Source: Irpex lacteus (Eukaryota; Basidiomycota; Agaricomycetes; Polyporales; Irpicaceae). Taken from it: 64,000 bases of DNA. The position numbers and the translations under genes are program-made. The notes beneath the pieces are model-generated. The model worked only from the letters and a program-made list of their open reading frames with translations. It did not search any database and was not told the origin of the DNA. The stretch's first letter is position 1. Each line of letters begins with the position of its first letter. Below, in pieces: positions 35,163 through 47,159 of the stretch. Where the stretch lies: assembly GCA_001986395.2 (NCBI GenBank), contig MQVO02000004.1, forward strand, positions 1,860,001 through 1,924,000, in the 5' to 3' direction.

Positions 35163-36727
35163 TCAGCCCGCACCATCGTGCAACGCGCAGCATACTGCAG
35201 CTGTGAACGGTATGGAATTTTGAGTGACAGAGCCAAGAGAATGTGTGTAGACCAACCCTTGTGATGTCCCTTGTATTGTCGTTCCTCCTCACCTGTGGCC
35301 ATTTTCCATAAGCGAGCGGTGTGATCCGACGACGCTGCGATCATTAAGCAAACCCCTGTGAACATATCAAGAGACCAGGACCCACCTGTCAGTAGGTACG
35401 CCGAATCGGCGCTGAATGCACAGTCCCAAACCCATCGCTGATGCCCTTGCAGAATCTTCTCCAGCTTAAATTCATAATTTTGGGAAATCGACCAGATCTT
35501 TACTGTTGTATCTGCTGAACATGTCGCCAAATACCTGGATAACAAGGTTAGCAATTTCATACGTCTAAGTTGCCGATTACAGCTAATAATCTGGATCAGA
35601 TTTGCATACTTCACGTCAGGACTCAATAAACATCGCGTGAGATACTTGTTGTGCGCTTGAAATTTCGTAACTGCCTGGAATCTAGGCAAGTCCGAGCGTT
35701 CCTCGTTTATTTTCCAAACGTAGCATTTGCCCTGGTCGTTGTCAATCCCGTCGCTCAGTCAGGGGACATCCGTAGTACATGGACAAGAACAAATTACCTT
35801 GTTGTTCCCCGCGACAAGGCACGATCCGTCCGAAGCCAATGTAATGGATCGCATAGGAATGTCGCCAGCTGGAGTCTACCAGGACAGCGAGTATGATGAA
35901 CTGTATAATACGGATGCATGCAAAGTGGCACCGACCAATTCGTGAGTGCAGATGTTCTCGGAAAGATCCCACTGTTTGATTCTTCCAGCTTGGTCACATG
36001 AGATGAGCTCCCCTTGGTTAGGATGAACGACGACGTCGTTGACTTCATTGAACGATCAGACTGGTCCACGTTTGTACATTCGGGGGAAAAGCCGTTACCT
36101 GGTGCTTCGTTGTCATAGTTGCGGTGCAAGTGTGTGCTTCTATGTGAAAAGCAAAGATAGGCACTGCATGAATGTGGAAGCTGTTCCGCGACCTACCGTA
36201 GATCCCAGATTTTGATGGTACAGTCTTCGCTTGCTGTGACGAGCCACTTACCCTCGCTGTGGAAACAAACGGCAGTGATATTGGAGTTATGGCCTTCAAA
36301 TGTGACTAGCTATGGAGTTGATCAGATGGATGCATGGTTTTAATATGTGAGCGAATGTACTGGGGTGGAGGACGTGCTTGCAATCTCATAGATGTGAACC
36401 TTCTTGTAGATGGCTGCTGCGAGTAATCGCTTGCTGAAGAAGGCTTGAATCTGATACCAGCAAGACGAGATGGGGGTGGAAACTCGACTCACTCCGGAGA
36501 TATCGCCAGACGATTCACTTGCTGTAAGGATATGTCAGTAAGGGACAATGTGCATGCGGTTTGGTGTGAAATCTTACACCCGTCTCATTTGTGCGCGCTA
36601 TAGTCCGCGAGCATATTCCGCTCCAAGCCTCCCAAAAGCGGATGTCATGGTCATACGAACCTGTGACAAGTATCACAGACATATCGTGACGAGCTGGTGC
36701 CTGCGCCTGTCTTGTCTGGACTGGCAT
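35163..36727 (-). CDS. LST8: WD40 protein LST8, TOR complex subunit
   Basis: Seven-bladed WD40 protein that binds the TOR kinase domain in TORC1 and TORC2. It starts [20 protein letters not shown] and contains the hallmark [21 protein letters not shown] 29-base exon encoding QVNRLAISP lies at about 36500-36530. Later blades: [54 protein letters not shown], and [17 protein letters not shown] before RQYKGHHK. Splicing of the last intron (GTTGGT...CACAG) gives [12 protein letters not shown] and TGA at 35163, the usual LST8 ending; without it the frame would run into nonsense. The in-frame ATG at 36682 giving MSVILVTG would be the canonical family start, so the first 15 residues are uncertain. 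About eight short introns. Confidence 0.93.
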
Positions 36728-37410
36728 TGTAGCAACAGTAGTGGCGGTCAATGGGGAAGGTCGCGAGCGCCTACATGCAGCGTCACCAGAGTGTATCAGA
36801 TCAGAACGGTTGCAGTAGGATGAGTGTGCAGTGCCATCATCATCGTCCAGACTTTCTATGATACTTTGACTTGCACCTCGTTTCTTTGCAGACTAACGCA
36901 TTTGCATTTACTAGACACCATACGTCTGATCCAGACCGAACTTCACCCGCCAAAGCAGACAAAGCGAGCCAAGTACTAAGTGCGCCTCCCGAAGCCCCCT
37001 CACGCCTGTACACGATGACCGAGCCACTGTGTCGCACGGCCGCGATAAGTCGCCTTCACTGCTCGTCAAGTCCAGACAGAGCTGCGCGAAGAGCTGATTC
37101 GTTCTCCTTAGTTCTCGCTGGCAATTACATAAACCTCGCGTCCTACAGCCAGGTGCCTGCTGACTGCCTTTTCTCATGCATGCTGGCCCCTTCCGTATCT
37201 AACCTTTTCCTCTTCCCGTGAAGCTCGTCCCTCCTTGGTTCAGTCTCCGATATGGTTCCTTAACCCCGGACCCCAGCTGCTCTAGATCTTGCCATGGGCA
37301 TGTCGTCAACCCCTTCCTGTCATTGCGCATATCCCCTCCCGCGGTGCTACACCTGCCGGGCTGATCGCCCACAGTTTTTACCGGTCGTGCTGCTCGGGTT
37401 CGACTACATC
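36728..37410. other. Intergenic, LST8 promoter side
   Basis: About 680 bases upstream of LST8 and of an uncertain plus-strand locus. Several ORFs of 60-116 residues overlap on both strands with no conserved look. Pyrimidine-rich stretches near 37140-37300 could be promoter elements. Confidence 0.35.
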
Positions 37411-38175
37411 ATGACCAAATTAACGAGCACAGACTCCTGCTCATACTTCAATACTGATCTCATAAAAAGTGTACGTATCGTAAAAGCAGCGTCTTCTATT
37501 GAGGGTTGCTGACAATCCTGGCGAATTTGGTAAGTTCACTGTGCCTTCGACCGTCATGTTCTCTTCTCACAAACACTGTTCAGACAGTTTATAAGGGCTC
37601 CGAGTCCCCAGCAAAGCCAATGTCCTCAGAGCCTACATGTCCAGCAAAGTTACAACACGCATGCACATGGACAACAATTTTCCTGTACGGCTCTTGACCT
37701 CTGTCCAAACCATACTCGCTGACATCTCTGACCCAGATCAACACCAGGGTTACCTTCATGCTCGAGGGACAGATGATCAACGGTAGAGTCAAGAGGCTGA
37801 CCATGGGTGACGTGAGTACACTTTCTAGCGGTAGCGAGCGCGGTGCTCACGTCTCTGAACGCGAATAACAGGGCGGACTGCAGCACGCGGTAGTTGAAGC
37901 TACCGATGGAAGGGAATACAGCGTCCCGTGAGTTTTCTCCTTGGATGGTCCTGAATTTCCCTATGATTTACCGGCGTTCACAGTGTCCACAGTTTGTCAA
38001 GGCAGCCGCAAGGAGCGACGTAAACGCGTGGCTCCCATCCGCGTCCGAAATACTCACGCCATCCTGCTGCGCCCTCGGAGCCCGCCATATATTTATGTGC
38101 TGTATCCACCCTCATTGTTTTGTTACTTCCACCCTCCCGTAGACCATACCTCTCCCAGCTCTGTATTCCTATAAC
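37411..38175 (+). CDS. Unrecognised spliced locus, low confidence
   Basis: Possible multi-exon plus-strand gene of unknown family. Signs of splicing: a GTAAGT donor at 37530 with an acceptor before 37584 (TTCAG), an acceptor at about 37737 (CCCAG) opening INTRVTFMLEGQMINGRVKR and LTMGD, a GTGAGT donor at 37812, and an acceptor at about 37871 opening GGLQHAVVEATDGREYSV before GTGAGT at 37928. A last exon may start near 37983 and encode GSRKERRKRVAPIRVRNTH. The two middle exons join in phase and look like real protein. The upstream exon TVYKGSESPAK does not clearly continue into them. It could be a short gene with a poorly conserved sequence, or partly decayed. Start and end are guesses. Confidence 0.3.
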
Positions 38176-38625
38176 CCCGATATCTGGACTGTTAGTATAT
38201 ACCTCACATACCTCTAGTATGAAACACCCGAGTAGACAGCGTCGGCAATTTATTTAGTTGTGACTCCACGATGTGTTCACGCCATGCTTTGGTCGCGCTG
38301 GATTCGCAATGTCTCATTTGGAGTCTCAGGCCCGGAGAACTGCAAGATATATTCGCAGGTTCAGGGATTGTAACGGATATAGACTAAACAAATATAACAT
38401 ACAAAGTCGCCCCTAGATGAGAACGAAGTAGAAGAAGTTCTGTGAACAGAGCCGTATAGAATGAACAGATGGAGGTTACGGTGAGAGATGAAATATCACG
38501 AGCGCTGACTTGCCGGCGGACTCCGAAGCGCTTGCTGCCTTGTTTTGCTTCCGCGAGCGGCTCAGGAGGATGCCGAGGAGATTGGCTGCAAGAAGAGATC
38601 ACTCTGGTCTGCTCAAGTACTTGGA
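38176..38625. other. Intergenic
   Basis: About 450 bases before the DUF1776 gene. Overlapping ORFs on both strands begin with non-ATG codons or lack conservation cues. Nothing supported. Confidence 0.35.
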
Positions 38626-40152
38626 ATGTCTCAGTCGTCTCATGTTTTCGTATTCCGAGTCGCTTTAGCTCCTTTCTTCCTACTATACGGGAGCCTCGTT
38701 GTGAGTTATAACATGCTCGCCTCATTTGTTGAGACCCAGGCCGCCAGATGTTCTTCTTTTGCGCTGGCTATCGCCGGACACTACTCATATCTCTATAGTC
38801 GTTTCTGGCTTCGAGCATGTCTTTCCCTTATGCGATTCGTTGAAGATGCTGTTACTCGTATCTTTGAATGGGAATCAAGGGCACTCTCACTTCCTGCGTG
38901 CGGAGTTCACGTACCACAAGAGAGTGCAGTCGTCATTATAGGAGGCGAGGCCGGTGAGTTATGTGGCTCGACAATTCATCAAGCCTATACAGTCACATTG
39001 ATATCTAATTTCGCTCGAATTTAGGCCTAGGTCGGGCTATATCGCTCAGTCTCTCCGAGCTTGGCTACACAATCTTCGCTTTGTGCCCAAACTCAAATGG
39101 AACGTGCGAATCCAGAGACTCTGCCACGAAGTCGTCCGCTGTTTCCTCTGTAGGACTTCCTCTACTTCCCGATGTCTAAACTCGCTCAGTAACATGCCCT
39201 TCAGCTTCTTTATGCATGGCACAAGCGAAAAGAGCGGTCCATTCACACGTCCTGGGGCCTCATTGCTCCCATCTCATGCGATATGAGCGAGTCAGGGGTG
39301 AAACGGACACACGCCTTCGAAACGGTGCATGCCTATTGTGACAAACATTTGCTCAAATTAACTGCCTTAATCGTCCTGTCGCCGTCTTCTCTGACCAGAC
39401 GTCAAGAATTTCGTCATCGATCTTCATATTGGCGGGCGCAGTCTCAGCTTCTCGGCGTTCGACCATTCGCGCTTTGGTCATCGGGAGATGACCTAACCAT
39501 GTTAGAAACGACCAATATTGTTGAAGACTATGTCGAAATGCTTTCGAAGGCTTCGGGACGGGTTATCTTGCTATCTCATGAAGAGAGAGAGTGCTACTGT
39601 ATGTTCAGTTCCCGTCACTGCCCTGAATCTCCCCACAACACATTCGTTGCACAGTTTGCAGACCTGTCGCGGTGTTCAGGGGAGTTAGTAAACAAGTCGC
39701 GCGAAACCTCAACGACTATCTAGAAAATCTCGGTATAAAGGCTATCTCTGTGAACGTAGGCCCAGTCGCGGCGTCAGTTGAAGAGGACGCCAATGAAACA
39801 CGGTGGGCAATTTCGGCGTACTGTTAAATTAATGAGGGACTTAGTTTCCGGCAGTTTCGGAGGGACGATGCAAAACTCAGCAAGCATTCCCTGCTTCAAG
39901 TTACATGCAGCAATATCAGATCTGCTCAACTCCAGTGCGTTAGAATACGACTTGCTCTGCAAGCACATACTGCAGGTTATGACAACACGGTCAGAAAACT
40001 CTCTTTGTCTGATAGTGGCATCAACTCACATGTTATTTGTCGATAGATATCCCCGATATTCATATTCCATGGGGATATATCCAATTCTAGATGCTATCCG
40101 ATTCAGCATGCCAGACGTGCTACATCAACTACTGCATTATTTCTTCCGATGA
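38626..40152 (+). CDS. DUF1776 family, SDR-like Rossmann protein
   Basis: Fungal DUF1776 protein related to short-chain dehydrogenases. Exon 1 from ATG 38626 has an apolar N-terminus (RVALAPFFLLYGSLVVSY, perhaps a membrane anchor) and ends SAVVIIGGEAG. Splicing continues LGRAISLSLSELGYTIFALC, together a GGEAGLG nucleotide-binding turn and the beta-alpha-beta fold. Later exons carry HLLKLTALIVLSPSSL, IVEDYVEMLSKASGRVILLS, then VARNLNDYLENLGIKAISVN with VGPVAASVEEDANE. The last exon has HAAISDLLNSSALEY and RYPRYSYSMGIYPILDAIRF with SMPDVLHQLLHYFFR, the family-typical end. A Tyr-x3-Lys catalytic pair was not seen, so enzymatic activity is uncertain. The 3' end is 134 bases from the convergent ALKBH7 gene. 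Middle exon limits approximate. Confidence 0.75.
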
Positions 40153-40286
40153 GGTCTGGTTGGTTTTAGTGTGTACTTATGGTTGTGTAGCTCCAGCAAT
40201 CTCGATTCGTACAGCAGTATTGGTACCTGAGAGCCACGGAATCCACGCGCTTAGAAAGACAATCCGCGATTCTCCGGCAGTCGATC

Positions 40287-41202
40287 CTACGAAGAGATGT
40301 GAGCGACGTCTTGAGGAACAGTAATATATCCTACCCTCATCATTATGCTCAATCGCTGGCCGGGATCATCTTTACTTGATAGAATTGAGTGTTTGTATTC
40401 ATAGCGGATACTGTCGCTGTATTTGTTCATGTGAGATCCAGAAAATCTACATTCGGTTGGTGGTGTTGACCAACCTTTGAAGGTATACACTTCCAGACGG
40501 CAGGGAAAGTTCATATGTGTCCGTGGGGTCGTTTACGTTCTCAAGCCGTAAAGTTCGCATATTACCTAGACTAACTCCCAGGATCCATGTACCACTGGCG
40601 TCGACGTTGTCAACATGCGGCTGCAGGGTCATTCGGAAGCGTCAGCGTGAGCGACGAGTACCAATAAGGGGGATCTTACTAGGATTTCTCCGTCAGATGA
40701 AAGATGCAAGATGTGTGTGAGGGTGGGCTGAGGTGGATGTATTGTCTTCAAACGGTCTAGAACGCGCAAGAACTCTGCGCTTTCATCGGTCCAAGAAGTA
40801 ACCTGGATTTCACGGTATCTTTTTATGACACCGTCAAAATGTCCCTATGAGACAAAGAACATCATGTTAGAATGTGTGAAAGTCGATCCCAGGCTTTGTG
40901 GCACCTGCCTCTTCGAAACAGTAGCAGTCATCTGGTAAGAACAAATCTTGCACGCCAGAAGGTTCGCTGGTTCTTCTGGCAAGAAATTCTTTCCTCTTGC
41001 GTCGGTACTGCCTAGTGTCAGTCTTGTCTAATCGAGCTAGAGAAGCAGAAAGCAGAAGGTGTTGTTCGCGCTCTGAGAAGAAGGCCGGATAAAATAGGAA
41101 ATTCTTCGAAGGGTAATCTGCTTTTAGAGAAATCCCTCGGACCCTAGATGAGAATGTGACGCTGGAGAGAGCACGATTCACGGTGGATATCCGCGGCCAC
41201 AT
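40287..41202 (-). CDS. AlkB-like Fe(II)/2-oxoglutarate dioxygenase, ALKBH7-like
   Basis: Non-haem iron dioxygenase of the AlkB superfamily. ATG 41202 starts MWPRISTVNRALSSVTFSSR, rich in Arg/Ser without acids, as in a mitochondrial targeting sequence. Then FLFYPAFFSEREQHLLLSAS and LPDDCYCFEEA. After an intron: GHFDGVIKRYREIQVTSWTD, LHLSSDGEI. A further intron leads to PHVDNVDASGTWILGVSLGN, whose H-x-D supplies two iron ligands. After another intron YKHSILSSKDDPGQRLSIMM gives the distal His and the 2-oxoglutarate-binding Arg. It ends DVAHISS, TAG at 40287. Order and short size match ALKBH7, a mitochondrial protein in animals. Substrate unknown. It runs head to head with a mitochondrial carrier. 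Confidence 0.82.
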
Positions 41203-41478
41203 TATCACCCATCTGAGCACCTCGAAACCGGAGGGAGTAGATTCAGTAGAACGTGGCGTAGCAAATTGTGATCGGAAAGTCTTGGTCGACGGAGTTTCAA
41301 CCTGTTTCAACGGGGAATACGTGCCGGCCGTGCGGCATAAGAGCGGCGGCCTCGCTGAGCGGATGTCGGCGTTGTCGGGGCGAGCGGCGAAGTGGTCTAC
41401 ATTGAAGCTACGGTCACTACCGTTGAACGTACTCCTTTCTCATAAGAAAGTCAGAGGGCTCGAGGGAGCTCTGCATGG
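41203..41478. promoter_or_regulatory. Bidirectional promoter, ALKBH7-like / carrier
   Basis: 276 bases between the start codons of two divergent genes whose products are both probably mitochondrial. No element was recognised by sequence; the call rests on position alone. Confidence 0.5.
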
Positions 41479-42747
41479 ATGTCCGCTGCCCCGAAGGATC
41501 CGCAAGATCAACCACAAAATGCTAATACATTGCAAGTGGCGATAGCGCGAACTGTGACGCGGTCACTTGCGTTATACTTCTCTCGGCCAGTTCGACTTTT
41601 CAGACCATCCAAAGGTTTGCAAATTAGTCCCTCGAGTAGTCGGCATGTTTTTCAACTGATGTGTTGTTTTCCGCACAGTAAACGGGTGGCAAACTCTTAG
41701 AGCGTTAGCCAGCCATCATGGCGATTCGCTCTCACCGCAGTACATCTCCAGTCTAGTGAAACAGCAAGGAGTATGTTCTGTTCTACCGGTATGAATGGTA
41801 GATCGTTTCTTGACGTAAAATTTAGATCTCTGTACTGGCGAAGCACTTCCTCCCCCCGATGGCGGTGAACATCTTGTTAGGCTCTGTCTTATGGACCACA
41901 TACGCGGAAACTTCCGCTGTACTTGAGCAGTACTGTCGGGACAGTCCGATAATCATTGCAGCTATGTCAGGTGCAGCAGCGGGCGGCACTCAGGCTCTTG
42001 TCGCGGCGCCCGCAGAAAACGTCCGGCTTTTACTCGAAGGTGGCTCGCGGACCACCGGCTGGTCCCATGCCTGGAAGGAAGTGTTCCGCGGCACGACCAG
42101 CGACCCTGCCTTGTCAAGGCGAGAACAACTGAGCGAGGCTCGGCAGGTTCGAGACTGGATGCGCGAAGTTGGAGACATGGCCGGCCGAGGCTGGGATGGC
42201 TGGAAGTGGGGAGTGGCGAAAGACACGTTCGGTCAGACATCCTTTTCAGCATCATTGTCAATTGTTAACGACCAACATAACACATTTAGGATTTGCTATA
42301 TTCTTCTCCCAGTTTGAGTTGACAAGACGACTGGCTACTAGAGCTAAAAATGCCACACGAGAAATATTGGCAGACCGAGAGAGTAACAAACACATGCAGT
42401 CGCACACCCCACGCATAGTGAGCGCGATCACTCTAGTCACGGGCGGCGCAGCGGCAGGTCTTCTGTATGAACTTTCTTGTCGCCCTTGGGACATCGCAAG
42501 AAAGGCAGTACACGTCGATCATGTCGTCGCTGAGTCTGAACACCACACAGCAGCTTCTATACTCCTAGAAAAGCTGAAGCGGGATGGATGGATTTCTTTC
42601 TTCAAAGCCCCTGGAGGACATGTGCACGATAGTGATGCGTCACCACTGGTTCGGAGACTGCATACGTTGTTACGCACGGTTGCTCGTGTAGGCCCCTGGG
42701 GGGTGGGATTTTTGGCGTGGGAAGCATGGGGCCCTGGACTAGCTTGA
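41479..42747 (+). CDS. Divergent mitochondrial carrier family protein
   Basis: Protein with the threefold layout of the SLC25 inner-membrane carriers. Exons join MSAAPKDPQDQPQNANTLQV and LALYFSRPVRLFRPSK through an intron to VNGWQTLRALASHHGDSLSP. A second intron leads to ISVLAKHFLPPMAVNILLGS. Repeat 2 has AAMSGAAAGGTQALVAAPAE with PAENVR as its signature. A third intron precedes GFAIFFSQFELTRRLATRAK. Repeat 3 has TGGAAAGLLYELSCRPWDIA with PWDIAR. The first repeat reads PVRLFR, lacking the usual acidic residue of P-x-[DE]-x-x-[RK]. Spacing between repeats is irregular. It may be one of the fungal carrier-like proteins of unknown substrate or a non-transporting relative. End TGA 42745-42747. 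Confidence 0.75.
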
Positions 42748-45652
42748 GGAATCCTAATGTAGAGTTATTTATGTTATAATGCGACGATTTGCTAGAACAG
42801 GTCAGCCTGTCAAACAAGCTACCAACTTCTAAAGCGCGTCCCATTCTTTCATTCCACTAGCTCACGGTGATGACCGATCGTTACGCCACAATGACAGAAG
42901 CATTCCTGGGCACTCCTTATGCAGTCGTATCTCACACACTCTCAGAAACTCGCAGTAGCCGCGGCTTCAAGTCGCTGGATATCTTAAGGTTTAGGAAGCA
43001 AGCGATTCGCCACGTATGCACTTCTTTCGACACGCTGTGGGTGCCAACGAAGCTAACTGGGCGAGCAGCGGCAGCAGTGCTCTCCCGTGAAACGATAGCT
43101 GCCAGATGAGTAGTAGCCGTCATTGGTGAGAAGCACATCTGAAGATGAGTCGCCTATATTGACACGACGATCAGACCCCATTTAAAGAAGAAATGCAGTG
43201 AAGATCACCACGTACCGGACCGATACGAGCGAGGATGACCTTTACACTGAGAGCGAATGTTAGGCAAAGTTTACCGGATGTGAAGCGGTGAATTTGTAGT
43301 ATCGCGAGGTATTCGAAGCGGCGTGACGAGAATAGCGAGCACAGCCGAGCCTAGCCACGACTATGAGCGGGTGCAAGGAACCATGACCAACCTGTCACGT
43401 TCGAGAACCGTGAGGTAGCAATCTATTACGGTCCGTGTCTCACCCGGTAACTAAGCTTCATGAGCTTGACGGGAGAACACCACCTGTAGATGAATATGTA
43501 TAGAGCATAGAGGACCAACTTACAGCCAATATTGTGTGAATAACTCCGCCTTTTGAAGGAGGATCTCCGCGAGAATGCGACCTTTTCTGTTTTCGAGATT
43601 CTGTATTCCAGAGCTGCTTTCCCTTTGAGTTTACGTGGTGAATGCCCGCTGTTTTAGCGGTATGAAGCCATCGACGATAGTAAATTTAGCGCTTACGAAG
43701 ACATGCCTGCCTTCGTCCTTCGTCCTCTCGATCAGAGCAGCACACTCTGCTCGCAGAGAATAGAAATTCTGTACCAGTCAGCTGCTTATGCTTATGTACG
43801 GGTGGCTTACACAATCCATCGTGCAACGTTTGCCCTTGTGATTGATGGCGCTCCGTGGTTGGTCGCAAGGTTTTGGCTAAATCGATTCCACCGGTCACAG
43901 CACGTCGCACCTCCGCTGTTACAGCATGAGATGAGAGCGTAGATAGACCGACCTCACGGAGTACAAGTATATTCTTAGTGAATGGATGTCTGAACGGTTG
44001 TTCATTTTGATATTGAAGAGACTAGGCGATGAGGAGTTAACCACTACTGGAAGAGTGCAGAAGGCAGTTCTGTGCACTCAACACAGCTGTTTGTTTCCAA
44101 ATCCTTGGGCCTGGTTTGACGGCTGAAGTGAGTTTAGCCTCATGCGATCAGATAAGGGTCTAGAGTTGAACGTACAGACGACTTGTCCCGTTTTGGATCG
44201 GTGAGTGGTAGGATGCAGGTCCGGTGGATATTACGTCGCAATGTGTGCTGTGCTTCGAGTATCCTCGCAGTCCTCATTTTATGGCCATGATGCAAGTGGC
44301 GTAGCTTCCTCATTTCAAGATATCGGAGAGGAAGACCTGTTCCGAGAGTCTTCAAAGGCAGATTTATATCTGTATCTGTGGGATGGGGAATCACCAAGCG
44401 ACGTAGTAAAGATGTTTAATGGTACTTAGTTGGCAGTAGTTTCCAGAGCGGTAGCTTAGCTGAAGGTTCCTCGACGACCATGGGTAGGAGATACAGGGGC
44501 ATCAGTAGCGGAGATTGCACGCCAGAACATCATGAAGAAGCATGCAAAGAGAAGCGTGATAGCGCACGGGCTCTACCACACCCTTGAAGAGTTTAGAAGT
44601 ATCCTACGCTTGGCCAAAGTTGGCAAGAGCCTATGAGCCATAGCGAGCACCGATGAGCTCGCACCGGATTGGGCACAGGACTCAGGGATGAATAACATGC
44701 AAATTGCTATTCACGAACGCCCTAAAAATACGAGGATCGAGGGAAGGGAAGCTGAGTTATCCGTGATATATACTCGGAGGTCCAGACTCACCGATGGAGG
44801 GACTTCACGACACATAGTGCTTTCAGACACGGAGCGGCATATTCCATTAGAGGCGTAGCGATAAGGGATATGTCCAAAAGACAATGTATTGAACAGAGGC
44901 TTGGTATAGGCTCGTCGCTTGGGCCGTCTATCGGCTGTTTGTAACTTGCGTGTCATCCCCCCAAAACCACACCGCCGTCACAAAGCGGAGGCGAATAATC
45001 TCGTACTGTATTAGCAGTCCCGCTCAGTAAGAGGTTTGGTCCGTGACAATGCTGATCCATAAGTTGGGAAGAAAGTAGCCGTCATGGGACAGTACCAACG
45101 CCGGTTGATAGCTCCCTGGCCTTACGTGGTGCATGACGCGAACAAGTGTGAGTCCTGAGCCAGAAGCCTCAGAATCGTAGAGCGCAGAGGTAGATTGATA
45201 CAGCACGAAGGCAGAAACTCACCGTCTGGATACCAACGTGTGTTGTTTCAACAGGATACTATGCTCGCTGGTGTACAAATGAGAGCACTACCGAAGGAGA
45301 GCCGCTTAGGAGAAACATGCCACCCTTGAGGAGATGTATATGTTGGCAGAGCACACAAGGACCGCGCAGGTCTGGCGAAGGAAGGCAGACGCGCAAGGCG
45401 TGTTGTCGTGGACGAGCATGGCCACAGAGCGATAGCGGGAAGCGCCTATTCCAACAGGAGGTTGCGATTGATGCGATCCACGTGTCAATGCCTTATTGGG
45501 AAAGTTAATATTCTGGCACTTTCGGGCGGACGCTGGCAGGCGGCGTCTGCTACAATCTCAGAAATACACCAGTCTGTTTTCACCGTACAAGTCTGCGACT
45601 GAACGACCATCTACGACCAGCTCTTCATTGCCAGACTGACCAGGTACTCTTC
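42748..45652. other. 2.9 kb without a supported gene
   Basis: Longest gene-poor stretch inside the gene-dense part. ORFs are all below 90 residues. On the minus strand a few segments look slightly protein-like (about 45206-45030 with LVRVMHHVRPGSYQPALVLS; about 43170-43090 with DVLLTNDGYYSSGSYRFTGE) and GT...AG splice-like pairs are frequent, but no continuous product can be built. It could contain a rapidly evolving small-exon gene, a noncoding RNA or a decayed gene. I found no terminal repeats or transposase motif. Confidence 0.35.
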
Positions 45653-47068
45653 ATGCCACGCTGCACTCGAAAAGGATGCGGGAAGGACTACGACGAAGCA
45701 GATAACACCCCGGATAGCTGTATATTCCACTCAGGTGCACCGGTGAGTACCATTCGAGTCATTCCTCCCGTCGCAGACGGATCGATGATAGCCATGTTGT
45801 GCAGGTGTTTCATGAAGGCTTGAAGTCATGGTCCTGCTGTCAAGACGTTCACAAACCGGTGTTGGATTTCGACGAGTTTATGAAAATTCCAGTGCGTACA
45901 CTACATTGCGACTGTGGGCGCATGTATAGACCAATAACCTTCTCCTGATTTAGGGATGTATGCAAGGAAAGCATACTACCGAGGCTCCCAAGGAAGAGCC
46001 CCCGAAACCTGCTGCCCCCACCAATCTGACCACGATCAAGACGGAGTCAGGGAAGGAGACCTTTACTTCTTCTCTTACACCAACACCTCTGCCGGCGGCA
46101 CCAGCTGCTCAGCCGCCACCACCTCCGCCGGAGGAGGAAGATGATACTTCAGTATCTGTTCCTGCCGGTACTGTGTGCCGCCGCAAGGGGTGCGGGAAGT
46201 CGTTCGTTAGCGACGAAGTAAGCAGACACGGTGATGGCCCCGAAGCCGAATGCGTGTATCACCCGAAACCAGTAAGTCCCAACTCTCTTCTCTACATCCA
46301 TCTCACTTATTTGAATAGCCCATCTTTCACGAAGGCAGCAAAGTGAGTGCTACTGTGTGAGCTAACGACACATCGAGGCTTATGATTCGTTAGGGCTATC
46401 TTTGCTGCAAGCGCCGAGTATTAGAATTCGATGAGTTCCTCAAAATTGAGGGATGTAAGAAGGGAAAGCATGTGTTCGCACCAAAGGCACAACCTGAGAG
46501 CGTAAGAACTACACAGCTCTTTATGCATGTGGATCCCCATTGACCAATCAATCGCGTAGCAAGCCGAGCAGTTCACCGACTGTCGGATAGATCACTATCA
46601 GACACCCACAGAGGTCCACGTCTCGGTGTTTGCCAAGAAAGCTGACCAGGAACGTAGCACGGTCAAATTTGGCGCAACTGAGGTGAGTTGTACGCCGTAT
46701 GATTCGCATAATGTGTAGTATTGACGTTTCTCGTATAGATTTCCCTGGATCTTCATCTGCCTGGCTCCAAGCGGTTCCTCAAAAATCTCGAGTTATATGG
46801 GCCCATCAATCCGGACACATCCACTTATAAATTTTACGGCACCAAGGTGAGGACTGAGCGCAATTTCGCACTTGACGACAAACTCATGCGCGCCTTACAG
46901 CTGGAGTTAGTCCTCAAAAAGCAAGACACTCGCTCATGGGCGGTATTGGAAAAGACAGAATATGCTGTGCCTGTAAACTTGACGTTCGGCGTAGGAGGCA
47001 GGACAGGTACTATAGGGGGCAAGACGCTGATCCTGGATGACCAAAACGCCATCAAACCCCAGGCGTAA
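45653..47068 (+). CDS. CHORD and CS domain co-chaperone (CHP1/RAR1-like)
   Basis: HSP90 co-chaperone with two zinc-binding CHORD domains and a C-terminal CS (p23-like) domain, as in animal CHORDC1. CHORD 1: RCTRKGCGKDYDEADN then DSCIFHSGAPVFHEGLKSWS, CCQDVHKPVLDFDEFMKIPG, CMQGKH. A Pro/Ala/Glu/Thr linker follows. CHORD 2: CRRKGCGKSFVSDE, ECVYHPKPPIFHEGSKGYLC, CKRRVLEFDEFLKIEGCKKG. The CS domain: DCRIDHYQTPTEVHVSVFAK, STVKFGATEISLDLHLPGSK, LYGPINPDTSTYKFYGTKVE, LVLKKQDTRSWAVLEKTE. Spacing of Cys and His agrees with the family in both repeats. Six or so introns of 50-70 bases. Start 45653 is the first ATG and gives MPRCTRKGCG. End TAA 47066-47068, 92 bases from the convergent IF2 gene. Confidence 0.93.
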
Positions 47069-47159
47069 TTGTCAATGGTGAAGAGGGGTATTACTGCATA
47101 TGTGCCAATAGTAGATGTAGAATATACGAATAAATGCATGACAGTCTGTCTATGAATCT

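Noticed and set aside
40091..40324. Extension of the DUF1776 gene to 40324, overlapping the ALKBH7-like gene
   Set aside because: Splicing at about 39800-39838 gives a frame ending LHQLLHYFFR at 40152, which matches the family end, so the overlap is not needed.
43686..44397. Short ORFs in the 42.7-45.6 kb gap as transposon remnants
   Set aside because: No transposase, reverse transcriptase or integrase motif, and no terminal repeats or target-site duplication seen.
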